Source of the DNA: Pseudomonadota bacterium
Lineage (GTDB): Bacteria; Pseudomonadota; Gammaproteobacteria; Steroidobacterales; Steroidobacteraceae
Reading direction: 5' to 3'
Length of the DNA stretch: 14,334 nt
Assembly (NCBI GenBank): GCA_021850555.1
Contig: JAJZLX010000178.1
Coordinates: 1 to 14,334, forward strand
Made by a program: the position numbers and the translations under genes. The notes beneath the pieces are model-generated. The model did no database searches, was not told the DNA's origin, and worked only from the letters and a program-made list of their open reading frames with translations. Positions within the stretch are counted from its first letter, which is position 1. Every line of letters starts with the position of its first letter. This document shows, piece by piece, positions 1 to 7,309 of the stretch.

Positions 1-2786
1 TGCCGGGGGCGGCGCTCGCTCTGGGTCTCGGGAACATTCACGTACGGTCCCATCTCGATCAGCCTCTCGATGCGCAGATTGCGTTGGTCGATCCGACTCC
101 GGGCGCTCTCCAGAGCCTCACCGTGGGTGTCGCCTCGAGTGCCACTTTTGCCCGGTACGGGCTCAATCGCCCGATCTACCTGAACGGCGCGCAGGCCAAG
201 GTCATCCGGGCCGCAGACGGCCGGGCGATCGTGCACATCAGCTCGGATCAGCCGGTCACGGATCCCATTCTGACCCTGCTGGTGAAGGCCAGCTGGGATC
301 GCGGAGTCATGATCCGCGAGTACACGCTGCTCCTCAATCCTCCGGTGTACATGCCTCACCACGGGCAGGCGACCCAGGCGATCGCAGCGCCGGTCGTGGG
401 CGCCGGGAAGCGGGTGGGGGAGATCCGGGGGCCGGCCGCTGCAGTGCAACCTCCGGCTGCACCTGCGCCCTCGCCCGCGGCACCGCCGGTGCAGGTGTCG
501 ACCGCGAGCTCGCCGCACTCGGTGCCGGTACGACAGGGCGATACGCTCTCCGGAATCGCCAGCCGCATCAGCGGCGCCGGCCTGGATGCCACCCGGACGC
601 GCCAGTGGATGGTGGCCATCTATCAGGCCAACCCTCAGGCCTTCGATCACAACATGAACCTGCTGCGCTCGGGCACGGTGCTCACCATCCCGGCCCGCTC
701 CTCGATGCAGCAGATTTCCCCGGCGGCGGCCTGGGGCGAGATCCGCCACCAGACCGTGGCGTGGGACAACGGCCTTCAGGCCCACAATGCCGGTCCCGGA
801 AGACTGCGCCTGGTTGCCCCGAAGGGAAACGCCGGCGCCGGTGCGCAGAGCGGTGCCGGCAATGCGACTGCAACGGGCGAGGTGCAGGCGCTCAAGACGC
901 AGGTGCAGACGCTGCAGGGCGAGCTCGCCAAGGAAAAGCGGCTGCTGCAGGTGAAGAGCGCCGCGCTGGCGCAGCTTCAGGCGCTGGCTGGGCGTAAGCC
1001 CGCCCCTGCTGCGGCCAGGCCTGAGGCCAAGGCCGCCGGTGCTGCGGCTGCGGCGGTCCCGCTCCATGCGCGCGCGCCTTCGGCCGCCTCCGGCGCAGCG
1101 AGCACGCCGCCGCACCAGCCGGTCAAGGCCTCGCTATTCCGTCCGCAGCCGGTGGCACGGCCCTCTCTGTTGAGTGTCCTGCTCGGCACGCTGCAGCGCT
1201 ACTGGTGGGCTGCGGTGGGACTGGTCGTCCTGCTGGCGGCTTTTCTCGCCTCCCGCCGCCTGCATGCGCGCCGCGAGGCGGCGGGCGATGAGCTGCTCGA
1301 GTCGGCCTCGGCCGCAAGCGCGGTGGAGGTGCCGGTCGCACCGAGCCATGCTCGCGCGGAAAGCGGTTTTGACGTGGGAGAGACGACTCTCGAGCATCCG
1401 CGCTTTGCCGCCGAGGAGGGCGTCACCCCTCTGGTGACCCGGCATGTCACCACGGACGAGACGATGAGCAGCGAGACCGCGCTCAATCTCGAGCAGGGCG
1501 ATCCGCTCGCGGAAGCGGATTTCCACATGGCCTACGGTCTGTACGATCAGGCTGCCGACCTGATCCGTCTCGCCATCGGCCGCGAGCCGCAGCGGCGGGA
1601 TCTGAAGCTCAAGCTTCTGGAGGTGTTCTTCGTCTGGGGCAACAAGGAGCAGTTCGTGCAGACCGCGCATGAGCTGGCCGAGTCGCGCGCCGATGCAGCC
1701 CCGGGAGAGTGGGAAAAGGTCATCATCATGGGCCGTCAGCTGGCGCCCGAGGACCCGCTGTTTGCCGACGCCGGGGTGAGCGGGGCGGCATCGGGCGGCG
1801 TGGACCTCGACCTCGAGGGCGGCCAGGCCCGGGTGGATTTCGATCCCATCGGCACGGCGGTCCCGGTTGCCGCGGCGGGCGGTATCGGTGCGGCTGGCTC
1901 GCTCGACCTGGACTTCGACGCCGCTCTCGGGGACGCCGACATCGACGGGGAGAGCAATACTCACGCCGATACCGGCACCGTCACGGATATCAACGCCGCA
2001 CTGGCCGATCTGGACTCGAGCGCCTCCGAGACGGGTCTGACACGCGAGATGCCCGATCGCTTGGTGGCCACGGCCGACGTTCCAGACGGCGCCGAGCCGA
2101 CGGTCGAGCAACCCGCGCTGCCGTTGGCAGAGCACGCGGCACTTCGCCAGAAGGTCGAGGCGCTCAGCCAGGGCTCGGATCGCACCGCGGAGCTGGCGAT
2201 CGACGACCTGGGGCTCGATCTCGGCACGTTCGAGACGGCAATCCATCCGGGCGAGGAGACCGATGCTCCAACGCTGGTGGCTGGATTGGACGAGCGCTCA
2301 CGCCGGACCCTGGCCCTGGCCGATGCCGCCGGTGAGGCGAATCCCGCGCCTGAGCCGACCGGCACGACGAGCTCCTGGCAGATCGATGAGAGCGAGCTCG
2401 AGTCGATCCTTTCCGGCGAATCGCCCAACGGTCACGACGCCGCGGCCACGTCCCGCCTGAGCGCCCTGGAGACTCCCGACGTCGACTTCGATGTCGGTGC
2501 CGAACCGGCGGCCCAGGCCGCAGGCGGGCTAGACTTCGACGTCGGCACCGTGACGGTGCCACACGCCGATCTCGCCCAGCATCACGAGATCTCGGTCGAT
2601 CCGGAGATGGCTGACCTCGAGCCCGTCAGCCCAAGCGAGGTCGGCACCAAGCTCGATCTGGCCCGCGCCTACATGGACATGGGCGATCCGGAGGGTGCGC
2701 GCAGCATTCTCGAGGAGGTGATGCACGAGGGCTCGGCAGGGCAGCGCCAGGAGGCCGGCCGCCTGTTGGAGTCCTTGCCCGGTTGA
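1..2786 (+). CDS. fimV: FimV/HubP-type polar scaffold protein, 5' truncated
   Basis: The reading frame is open from the window edge (first full codon at base 3), so the start codon and signal peptide are missing; 927 residues are visible. FimV is an inner-membrane, peptidoglycan-binding hub that organises the cell pole and supports type IV pilus assembly and twitching in Pseudomonas. The visible N-terminus (GNIHVRSHLDQPLDAQI) matches the conserved FimV periplasmic domain. A LysM domain follows at about residues 172-230 (QGDTLSGIA to TVLTIP), then an Ala/Pro-rich linker, a short coiled coil (about 293-330) and one membrane segment (about 400-420, GLVVLLAAFLA) followed by basic residues. The cytoplasmic part is very acidic with a TPR-like helical stretch (about 500-560), recurring D-F-D motifs, and the typical FimV C-terminal helix pair (LARAYMDMGDPEGARSILEE). 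The TTG at 84 is an internal codon. truA follows 51 bases later, as in Pseudomonas. Confidence 0.95.
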   Translation, partial: PGAALALGLGNIHVRSHLDQPLDAQIALVDPTPGALQSLTVGVASSATFARYGLNRPIYLNGAQAKVIRAADGRAIVHISSDQPVTDPILTLLVKASWDRGVMIREYTLLLNPPVYMPHHGQATQAIAAPVVGAGKRVGEIRGPAAAVQPPAAPAPSPAAPPVQVSTASSPHSVPVRQGDTLSGIASRISGAGLDATRTRQWMVAIYQANPQAFDHNMNLLRSGTVLTIPARSSMQQISPAAAWGEIRHQTVAWDNGLQAHNAGPGRLRLVAPKGNAGAGAQSGAGNATATGEVQALKTQVQTLQGELAKEKRLLQVKSAALAQLQALAGRKPAPAAARPEAKAAGAAAAAVPLHARAPSAASGAASTPPHQPVKASLFRPQPVARPSLLSVLLGTLQRYWWAAVGLVVLLAAFLASRRLHARREAAGDELLESASAASAVEVPVAPSHARAESGFDVGETTLEHPRFAAEEGVTPLVTRHVTTDETMSSETALNLEQGDPLAEADFHMAYGLYDQAADLIRLAIGREPQRRDLKLKLLEVFFVWGNKEQFVQTAHELAESRADAAPGEWEKVIIMGRQLAPEDPLFADAGVSGAASGGVDLDLEGGQARVDFDPIGTAVPVAAAGGIGAAGSLDLDFDAALGDADIDGESNTHADTGTVTDINAALADLDSSASETGLTREMPDRLVATADVPDGAEPTVEQPALPLAEHAALRQKVEALSQGSDRTAELAIDDLGLDLGTFETAIHPGEETDAPTLVAGLDERSRRTLALADAAGEANPAPEPTGTTSSWQIDESELESILSGESPNGHDAAATSRLSALETPDVDFDVGAEPAAQAAGGLDFDVGTVTVPHADLAQHHEISVDPEMADLEPVSPSEVGTKLDLARAYMDMGDPEGARSILEEVMHEGSAGQRQEAGRLLESLPG

Positions 2787-2837
2787 GGCTTTGGCGCTCG
2801 GTGCGGCGCGCGCGGCGCCGGTGATCGCTTGGGTGTC

Positions 2838-3632
2838 ATGACGCGCATCGCCGTAGGGTTGGAATACCAGGGAAGCTGTTATGTCGGATGGCAGGCCCAG
2901 CCCACGCGAGCGAGCGTGCAGAGCCTGACCGAGGCGGCATTTTCGGTGGTGGCCGCCGAGCCGGTCAGCCTGGTGTGCGCCGGACGGACCGATGCGGGCG
3001 TGCATGCCCGCGCTCAAGTGGCCCACTTCGACACCCGCGCCGAGCGCACCCTGCGCGCCTGGGTGCTCGGCGCCAACTCACGGCTGCCGCGGGACATCAG
3101 CGTCTCGTGGGCACGGCCGGTGCCGGCGCACTTTCACGCGCGCTACTCGGCCGAGGCGCGAACGTATCGCTACCTCATCCTCAATCGCCTGGCTCGCTCG
3201 GCGCTTGCCGCCCGCCGGGTGACCTGGGTCCACCGGCCGCTCGATGAGCGCGCGATGGCGCAGGCCGCATCGCTGCTGACGGGTGAGCATGATTTCAGCG
3301 CATTCCGCGCCGCGCAGTGTCAGGCGAAGTCCCCGATCCGGCGCCTGGAGCGCCTTGAGGTGTGGCGGGAGGAGGACTGGCTGACGATCGAGGCCACGGC
3401 GAACGCCTTTCTGCATCACATGGTGCGCAACATCGCCGGGCTCCTGATCATGATCGGCAAGGGGGAGGCGCGGCCGGAGTGGGCGGCAGAGGTGCTGGCC
3501 GGGAGGGACCGGCGGCTTGCCGCGCCGACGGCGCCGGCCGATGGGCTGTACCTGTGGACGGTCCGCTACCCCGAGGCGTTCGCGCTGCCCGGCGCTCCGG
3601 CGCAGGAGCGATCGGCTATCATCGCGAGCTAG
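2838..3632 (+). CDS. truA: tRNA pseudouridine(38-40) synthase TruA
   Basis: Converts uridines 38-40 in the anticodon arm of many tRNAs to pseudouridine; cytosolic and cofactor-free. The 264-residue product has the family signature GRTDAGVHA with the catalytic aspartate at D52, the N-terminal [11 protein letters not shown] strand, a central [11 protein letters not shown] segment and the conserved HHMVRNIAG motif near the C-terminus. The length is typical (E. coli TruA is about 270). I chose ATG 2838; the frame extends to a TTG at 2829, but the alignment to the family begins with [10 protein letters not shown]. No strong Shine-Dalgarno is visible. It follows fimV by 51 bases, and accD starts 19 bases after its stop, so it is probably part of one transcript. 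In relatives trpF (sometimes trpBA) sits between truA and accD; here there is no room for it. Confidence 0.96.
   Translation: MTRIAVGLEYQGSCYVGWQAQPTRASVQSLTEAAFSVVAAEPVSLVCAGRTDAGVHARAQVAHFDTRAERTLRAWVLGANSRLPRDISVSWARPVPAHFHARYSAEARTYRYLILNRLARSALAARRVTWVHRPLDERAMAQAASLLTGEHDFSAFRAAQCQAKSPIRRLERLEVWREEDWLTIEATANAFLHHMVRNIAGLLIMIGKGEARPEWAAEVLAGRDRRLAAPTAPADGLYLWTVRYPEAFALPGAPAQERSAIIAS
3617..3622 (+). promoter_or_regulatory. Possible -10 element for accD inside the end of truA
   Basis: GGCTATCAT contains a good -10 hexamer (TATCAT, 4 of 6 matches to TATAAT) about 30 bases before the accD start. No recognisable -35 hexamer lies 16-18 bases upstream. It falls in the last codons of truA, so it may be chance. 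Confidence 0.25.
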
Positions 3633-3651
3633 AGGAAACAGCGGAAAGCCT

Positions 3652-4515
3652 ATGTCCTGGTTCGAGAAGATCATGCCCTCGCGCATCAAGACCGAGCGGC
3701 GCACGCGCTCGGTACCCGAGGGGCTGTGGATCAAATGCCCGGCTTGTGATGCGGTGCTCTATCGCGCAGAGCTCGAGCGTAATTTGTATGTGTGTCCCAA
3801 GTGCTCGCACCACATGCGCATCGGCGCCCGTGAGCGTCTCGATGCTTTTCTCGACCCGGACTCGGCCGAGGAGCTCGGTGCGCAGATCAGCCCCGAGGAT
3901 CCGCTGAAGTTCCGCGACAGCAAGCGCTACAAGGATCGCCTCGCGCAGGCACAGAAGGCCACCGGCGAGGCCGACGCGCTCATCGTGCTCGCCGGCGGGC
4001 TGCAGGGACTGCCGGTCGTCGCCTGCGCGTTCGAATTCCAGTTCCTCGGCGGCTCGATGGGATCGGTGGTCGGGGAGCGCTTCAAGCGCGCCGTGGACCA
4101 CTGCATCGAGCATCGCAAACCGCTCGTGTGCTTCACGGCAAGCGGCGGAGCGCGCATGCAGGAGGCGCTGTACTCGCTCTTGCAGATGGTGAAGACTTCG
4201 GCGGCGCTGGCGCAGCTGAAGGAGGCGCGGCTGCCATTCGTCTCCGTGATGACCGATCCGACCACCGGGGGGGTGTCGGCGAGCCTCGCCATGCTCGGGG
4301 ATCTGAACATCGCAGAGCCACGCGCGCTCATCGGCTTTGCCGGTCCCCGCGTGATCCAGCAGACGGTTCGTGAGACGTTGCCGGAGGGCTTTCAGCGCAG
4401 CGAGTTCCTGCTCGAGCACGGGGCTCTCGACATGATCGTCGATCGGCGCCAGCTGCGCGAGCGCATCGCCGCGATGCTGCGGCTGCTCATGAAGCTTCCG
4501 CAGGCGGCGGCCTGA
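3652..4515 (+). CDS. accD: Acetyl-CoA carboxylase carboxyltransferase subunit beta
   Basis: The beta half of the carboxyltransferase (AccA2-AccD2) that moves the carboxyl group from carboxybiotin to acetyl-CoA, giving malonyl-CoA for fatty acid synthesis; cytosolic. The 287-residue product starts [10 protein letters not shown], as is usual for AccD. It carries the N-terminal four-cysteine zinc ribbon C29-P-A-C32 and C48-P-K-C51. The crotonase-like core includes [27 protein letters not shown] and [16 protein letters not shown], which form the acyl-CoA and oxyanion region. Length is close to the usual 290-300. ATG 3652 is chosen because it gives the canonical N-terminus, and a GGAAAG sequence lies 4-5 bases upstream. 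It sits between truA and folC, the classic accD-folC pairing. The last residues (QAAA) are nonconserved. Confidence 0.97.
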   Translation: MSWFEKIMPSRIKTERRTRSVPEGLWIKCPACDAVLYRAELERNLYVCPKCSHHMRIGARERLDAFLDPDSAEELGAQISPEDPLKFRDSKRYKDRLAQAQKATGEADALIVLAGGLQGLPVVACAFEFQFLGGSMGSVVGERFKRAVDHCIEHRKPLVCFTASGGARMQEALYSLLQMVKTSAALAQLKEARLPFVSVMTDPTTGGVSASLAMLGDLNIAEPRALIGFAGPRVIQQTVRETLPEGFQRSEFLLEHGALDMIVDRRQLRERIAAMLRLLMKLPQAAA

Positions 4516-4528
4516 GCAGGCAAAGCGG

Positions 4529-4543
4529 GCGCCAGGCAGGCGC
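4529..4543 (+). other. Hairpin between accD and folC
   Basis: GCGCC-AGGCA-GGCGC forms a perfect 5 bp stem with a 5-base loop in the 49-base gap after accD. Competing outer pairings (CAAAGCG with CGCTTG, GGGC with GCCC) are possible. No T-run follows, so it is not a standard terminator; it could be an intercistronic processing or stability element, or chance in GC-rich sequence. Confidence 0.25.
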
Positions 4544-4564
4544 TTGCCCGGAGATGCTCCCCGC

Positions 4565-5860
4565 ATGAGTGCTTCGCTCGAGCAATGGCTCTCGCGCCAG
4601 GAAGCGGCGCATCCGAAGGCGATCGACCTCGGCCTCGAGCGCGTCTCGCAGGTCGCGCTGCGGCTCGGGCTGATGCGGCCGGCCGCCACCGTCATCACCG
4701 TTGCCGGCACCAACGGCAAGGGCTCGACAGCGGCGCACCTCGAGGCGATGCTGCTCGCTGCGGGCTGCTCCACGGGCCTGTTCACCTCGCCGCATTTCAT
4801 CCGCTACAACGAGCGTATCCGCATCGATGGCAGGGAGGTGGACGATGCGGCGCTCGTGGCGGCGTTCGAGCGCATCGAGGCGGCGCGCGAGGGTATCTCG
4901 CTCACTTTCTTTGAATACAACACGCTGGCGGCGTTGTGGCTGTTCGCCGAGCGCTCGGTGCGGTTCGCGGTGCTCGAGGTCGGTCTCGGGGGCCGGCTCG
5001 ATGCCGTCAATCTGGTGGATGCCGATGCGGCGGTGCTGTGCTCGGTGGGCTTCGATCACCGCGACTGGCTCGGAGACACGCTCGATGAGATCGGTGCGGA
5101 GAAGGCCGGCGTCTTTCGTGCGGGCCGGCCCGCGGTGCTCGGCACTCCCCTCATGCCCGAGAGCGTGTACTCGAGCATCGAGCGTCTCGGGGCGCTGCCC
5201 GTCGTGGCCGAACGGGACTTCTCCTGGCGCATCGAGGAGGGCGGGCGCTGGAGCTACCAGGGCCCGAGGCTGAGCCTGCGCGAGCTGCCGCCCTCGAGCC
5301 TGCAGGGGCCGATCCAGTATCGCAACGCGGCCACCGCGCTCGCGACGCTCGAGGCCCTCGCGGGTCGGCAGGCGTCCGGGGCGAGCGCTCCCCTGCGGCT
5401 CGAGCGGGCCACGGTCGCCGCGGCGCTCGGCCGGGTGCGCCTGGCGGGCCGCTTTCACGTCGTGCCGGGCCCCGTCGAGTGGATTCTCGACATTGCGCAC
5501 AATCCGCCCGCCGCCGAGGTGTTGTGTGCACAGTTGCGTGAGCGGCCCTGTCGGGGGCGCACGCTGGCGGTGATTGGAGTCCTCGGCGACAAGGACGCGG
5601 CGGCCATCGGGGCGGCGCTCGCACCGGCGGTCGACGGCTGGTTCCTGTGCGGTCTGCCGCCGCCGCGGGGCATCGACGCTGCGCAGCTGGCGAGGCGGCT
5701 CGCGGCCGTGGCGGTCGATCCCAGTCTCTCGGGCTCGGTGCGCGAGGCCCTCGAGGCGGCACGCCGGGCGGCTCGCCCGGGCGACCGGGTCATCGTCTGC
5801 GGCTCGGTGCTCACTGTCGGGCCGGCGCTCGAGTGGCTTGGGGTATACTCCATCGGGTGA
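4565..5860 (+). CDS. folC: Dihydrofolate synthase / folylpolyglutamate synthase
   Basis: Adds glutamate to dihydropteroate, making dihydrofolate, and then extends the polyglutamate tail of tetrahydrofolates, using ATP; cytosolic, Mur-ligase superfamily. The 431-residue product has the P-loop GTNGKGST at residues 48-55, the FTSPHFIRYNERI folate-loop motif, EVGLGGRLDAVN, FDHRDWLG and EKAGVFR. A C-terminal Mur-ligase domain carries DIAHNPPAA and GVLGDKDA. Length matches E. coli FolC (422). ATG 4565 is preferred to the in-frame TTG at 4544 because the homology starts at about MSASLEQWL and GGAGA lies 10 bases upstream. Its stop codon overlaps the GTG of the next gene (GTGA), implying translational coupling. 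The accD-folC-dedD-cvpA-purF order is conserved across gammaproteobacteria. Confidence 0.97.
   Translation: MSASLEQWLSRQEAAHPKAIDLGLERVSQVALRLGLMRPAATVITVAGTNGKGSTAAHLEAMLLAAGCSTGLFTSPHFIRYNERIRIDGREVDDAALVAAFERIEAAREGISLTFFEYNTLAALWLFAERSVRFAVLEVGLGGRLDAVNLVDADAAVLCSVGFDHRDWLGDTLDEIGAEKAGVFRAGRPAVLGTPLMPESVYSSIERLGALPVVAERDFSWRIEEGGRWSYQGPRLSLRELPPSSLQGPIQYRNAATALATLEALAGRQASGASAPLRLERATVAAALGRVRLAGRFHVVPGPVEWILDIAHNPPAAEVLCAQLRERPCRGRTLAVIGVLGDKDAAAIGAALAPAVDGWFLCGLPPPRGIDAAQLARRLAAVAVDPSLSGSVREALEAARRAARPGDRVIVCGSVLTVGPALEWLGVYSIG
5844..5849 (+). promoter_or_regulatory. Possible -10 element just before dedD-like gene
   Basis: TATACT matches 5 of 6 bases of TATAAT and ends 7 bases before the GTG at 5857. 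A transcript from it would start essentially at the start codon, that is, be leaderless. No clear -35 is seen, and the bases also encode the folC C-terminus (V-Y-S), so this is weak. Confidence 0.25.
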
Positions 5861-6639
5861 AAGAGCGACTGACGGGCGCCATCATCCTGGTGGCGTTGAT
5901 CGTGCTGTTGGTGCCGGAGCTGCTGAGCGGACCGCTTCGGAGTAAGACTGCAGGGGCAATGCCAGGGGCATCTCTGGAAAGCCGACCTGCCCGGCCCTCC
6001 GTGGGCAATCGCTCGGTGCTGCACAGCTCGCCCGCACTCCCATTCCTCTTCGCTCCCCATGGCCCCTCTCCCTCTCCCTCGTCTTCTCCTTCTCCCAAGC
6101 CCAAGGTACAGCCCCCGATTCGCTCCTACACACTGTCCCTCAGTCCGGCCGACCCGGCGAACGGTACCGGCAGGACCTCCGACGAAGGGACAGTGACGGA
6201 TGCACCTTCGCAAGGCTCCCCGGCGCCCATGACCGGGCGCGTGCTGCACAGCTCCCCCTCGAGCGCCTCACCGCGGGCGACTGCACCGATCTCTTCGGTG
6301 CCCCGGCCGGCGGCGCGCGGCGGGTCGCCGAGCAGGGCGCAAGCGCTGCCTCGGCAGCCCAGTCCGACCCGCCTCGCCGTGCCTCGAGCGCCGAGCCGGG
6401 GCCAGCCGCAGGCTTCGGCCCGGTGGGTCGTGCAGCTTGCCAGCTTCACCGACCACCTCAACGCATTGCGTCTCGCCCACCGGCTGCGTCTGCAACACCT
6501 TCCCGTGCAGATCGCCCCGCTGCGCCTGAGGGGACGGATGTGGTGGCGCGTCTGGGTCGGTCCGGTCAGCCGGGCGGCTGCGGGGCGGCTGGCGCAACGG
6601 TTGCGACCGATCGCCCAGGGCGAAGTGCTGCGTGAGTGA
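5857..6639 (+). CDS. dedD: SPOR-domain cell-division protein, DedD-like
   Basis: A bitopic inner-membrane protein whose C-terminal SPOR domain binds denuded septal glycan; DedD contributes to septal peptidoglycan synthesis in E. coli. The 260-residue product (GTG start) begins MKERLTGAIILVALIVLLVP, one membrane helix at about residues 7-25 preceded by basic residues, which is the classic DedD start. A long Pro/Ser/Arg-rich, poorly conserved periplasmic linker (about 26-185) follows, then the SPOR domain (about 188-258) starting RWVVQLASF and including WWRVWVGPVSRAAA. GTG 5857 is chosen because it gives the canonical N-terminus and overlaps the folC stop as GTGA. Upstream in-frame extension into folC has no DedD features. 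The position between folC and cvpA is the standard place for dedD. The linker holds an internal repeat and a polypyrimidine tract, listed separately. Confidence 0.9.
   Translation: MKERLTGAIILVALIVLLVPELLSGPLRSKTAGAMPGASLESRPARPSVGNRSVLHSSPALPFLFAPHGPSPSPSSSPSPKPKVQPPIRSYTLSLSPADPANGTGRTSDEGTVTDAPSQGSPAPMTGRVLHSSPSSASPRATAPISSVPRPAARGGSPSRAQALPRQPSPTRLAVPRAPSRGQPQASARWVVQLASFTDHLNALRLAHRLRLQHLPVQIAPLRLRGRMWWRVWVGPVSRAAAGRLAQRLRPIAQGEVLRE
6016..6254 (+). repeat. dedD: In-frame 14-base direct repeat within the dedD-like linker
   Basis: GTGCTGCACAGCTC occurs at 6016-6029 and again at 6241-6254. The copies are 225 bases (exactly 75 codons) apart and both encode V-L-H-S-S-P. This suggests that the linker grew by internal duplication. 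Only the 14-base core is exact. Confidence 0.7.
6055..6096 (-). other. dedD: Polypurine/G-quadruplex-prone tract (minus strand) in the dedD-like linker
   Basis: The plus strand has four C-runs at 6055-6058, 6063-6066, 6070-6072 and 6076-6078, with gaps of 4, 3 and 3 bases. The minus strand therefore fits G3+N1-7 four times, the usual quadruplex pattern. From 6063 to 6096 the plus strand is all pyrimidine except G6081. It encodes a Pro/Ser repeat (PSPSPSSSPSPKPK). The minus strand is the template strand for dedD. Confidence 0.5.
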
Positions 6640-6643
6640 CACG

Positions 6644-6657
6644 GTGCCGAGCGGCAC
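6644..6657 (+). other. Inverted repeat downstream of dedD-like gene
   Basis: GTGCCG-AG-CGGCAC is a perfect 6-base inverted repeat, starting 5 bases after the dedD-like stop. As RNA it would fold as GTGCC-GAGC-GGCAC. No T-run follows directly. It could be a weak terminator or an operator-like palindrome ahead of cvpA. It does not resemble the E. coli PurR box. Confidence 0.3.
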
Positions 6658-6671
6658 ATTCCGCCCTCTTG

Positions 6672-6677
6672 TACAAT
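6672..6677 (+). promoter_or_regulatory. Candidate -10 element for cvpA-purF
   Basis: TACAAT (5 of 6 to TATAAT) lies in the 115-base gap between the dedD-like gene and cvpA, the largest gap in the fimV-purF run. It suggests that cvpA-purF can be transcribed separately. The -35 position (around 6649-6654) is poor, so an activator or weak promoter would be needed. No PurR-type operator was found. Confidence 0.35.
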
Positions 6678-6754
6678 CCGCGCCGTTTCCGTTTCCGGGT
6701 GCTTCGTGCTTGCGATGACGGATTTCAGAAGGCTCCCTGGCAAAACACCGTTCC

Positions 6755-7306
6755 ATGAACACAGCCGATTACGTGGTGATCGCCGGGATTGTCTTGTCAG
6801 CCATCGGCGGGGCGGTCAGGGGGTTTCTGCGTGAGGCCATCGCGCTCGCCACCTGGTTCGTCGCATTGTTCGTCGCCTGGCATTTTTCCCGCCTGGTCGA
6901 GCCGCATCTCGGCGGGCTGCTCGCGGGCTCCGAGGTCCGGCCATGGGCGGCGCGCGTCATCATCGTGGCACTGATCCTGCTTGCCGGCATGGTGATCGGG
7001 ACGATCGTGGCGCACTTCGTGCGGCTGTCACTGTTCAGTGGCACCGACCGCTTTCTCGGATTTCTGTTCGGCGCCGCCCGCGGTGCGGTGCTGCTCGGCG
7101 TGTTCGTGATCCTGGGGCAGCTGCTGCATCTCGATACCGAGGGGTGGTGGCGGCGTTCCTCATTGATCCCCTACGGCCAGTCGATTGCCAACGGGCTGCG
7201 CGCTCTGGCAGGGGCTGGGGGGGCGGGCGGCGAGAGCCGCGATCGACCGCACACGGACGGGCGGAGCGGGCCGAAGATCCAGGGACGGGTGCTCGGGGTG
7301 AGGTAG
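6755..7306 (+). CDS. cvpA: CvpA family membrane protein
   Basis: The product is a 183-residue inner-membrane protein. CvpA is needed for colicin V production in E. coli and is linked to envelope and bile-salt tolerance; its molecular activity is not settled. The N-terminus TADYVVIAGIVLSAIGGAVRGFLREA has the typical CvpA first helix and G-x-x-R-G-F-x-R-E motif. Further hydrophobic helices lie at about residues 28-45, 65-88 and 103-123, giving four in all. A short Gly/Arg-rich soluble tail follows the WWRRSSLIPYGQ motif. ATG 6755 gives the canonical start, although no strong Shine-Dalgarno precedes it (AGAAGG is about 22 bases away). purF starts 3 bases after its stop; the cvpA-purF pair is conserved in gammaproteobacteria. 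Confidence 0.95.
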   Translation: MNTADYVVIAGIVLSAIGGAVRGFLREAIALATWFVALFVAWHFSRLVEPHLGGLLAGSEVRPWAARVIIVALILLAGMVIGTIVAHFVRLSLFSGTDRFLGFLFGAARGAVLLGVFVILGQLLHLDTEGWWRRSSLIPYGQSIANGLRALAGAGGAGGESRDRPHTDGRSGPKIQGRVLGVR

Positions 7307-7309
7307 CGC

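Noticed and set aside
84..86. TTG at 84 as the fimV start codon
   Set aside because: The open frame upstream encodes the conserved FimV N-terminal segment (LDQPLDAQIAL), so the gene simply enters from outside the window.
1134..2246. 370-codon minus-strand open frame opposite fimV
   Set aside because: Composition-driven shadow of fimV; Arg/Leu/Gln-rich with no recognisable fold, signal or ribosome binding site.
2787..2837. GC-rich inverted repeats between fimV and truA as a terminator
   Set aside because: Alternating GC-rich sequence pairs with itself in many ways and no T-run follows; transcription probably continues into truA.
3619..4800. 393-codon minus-strand open frame opposite accD and folC start
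   Set aside because: Spans two certain plus-strand genes and their gap; low-information Arg-rich translation.
6640..6754. Possible PurR operator or purine riboswitch ahead of cvpA-purF
   Set aside because: No match to the ACGCAAACGTTTNCGT type box and no purine aptamer core; only a generic inverted repeat is seen.
6715..6834. 39-codon small ORF (MTDFRRLPGK...) overlapping the cvpA start in another frame
   Set aside because: No ribosome binding site, no similarity I recognise, and it runs through conserved cvpA codons; more likely chance.
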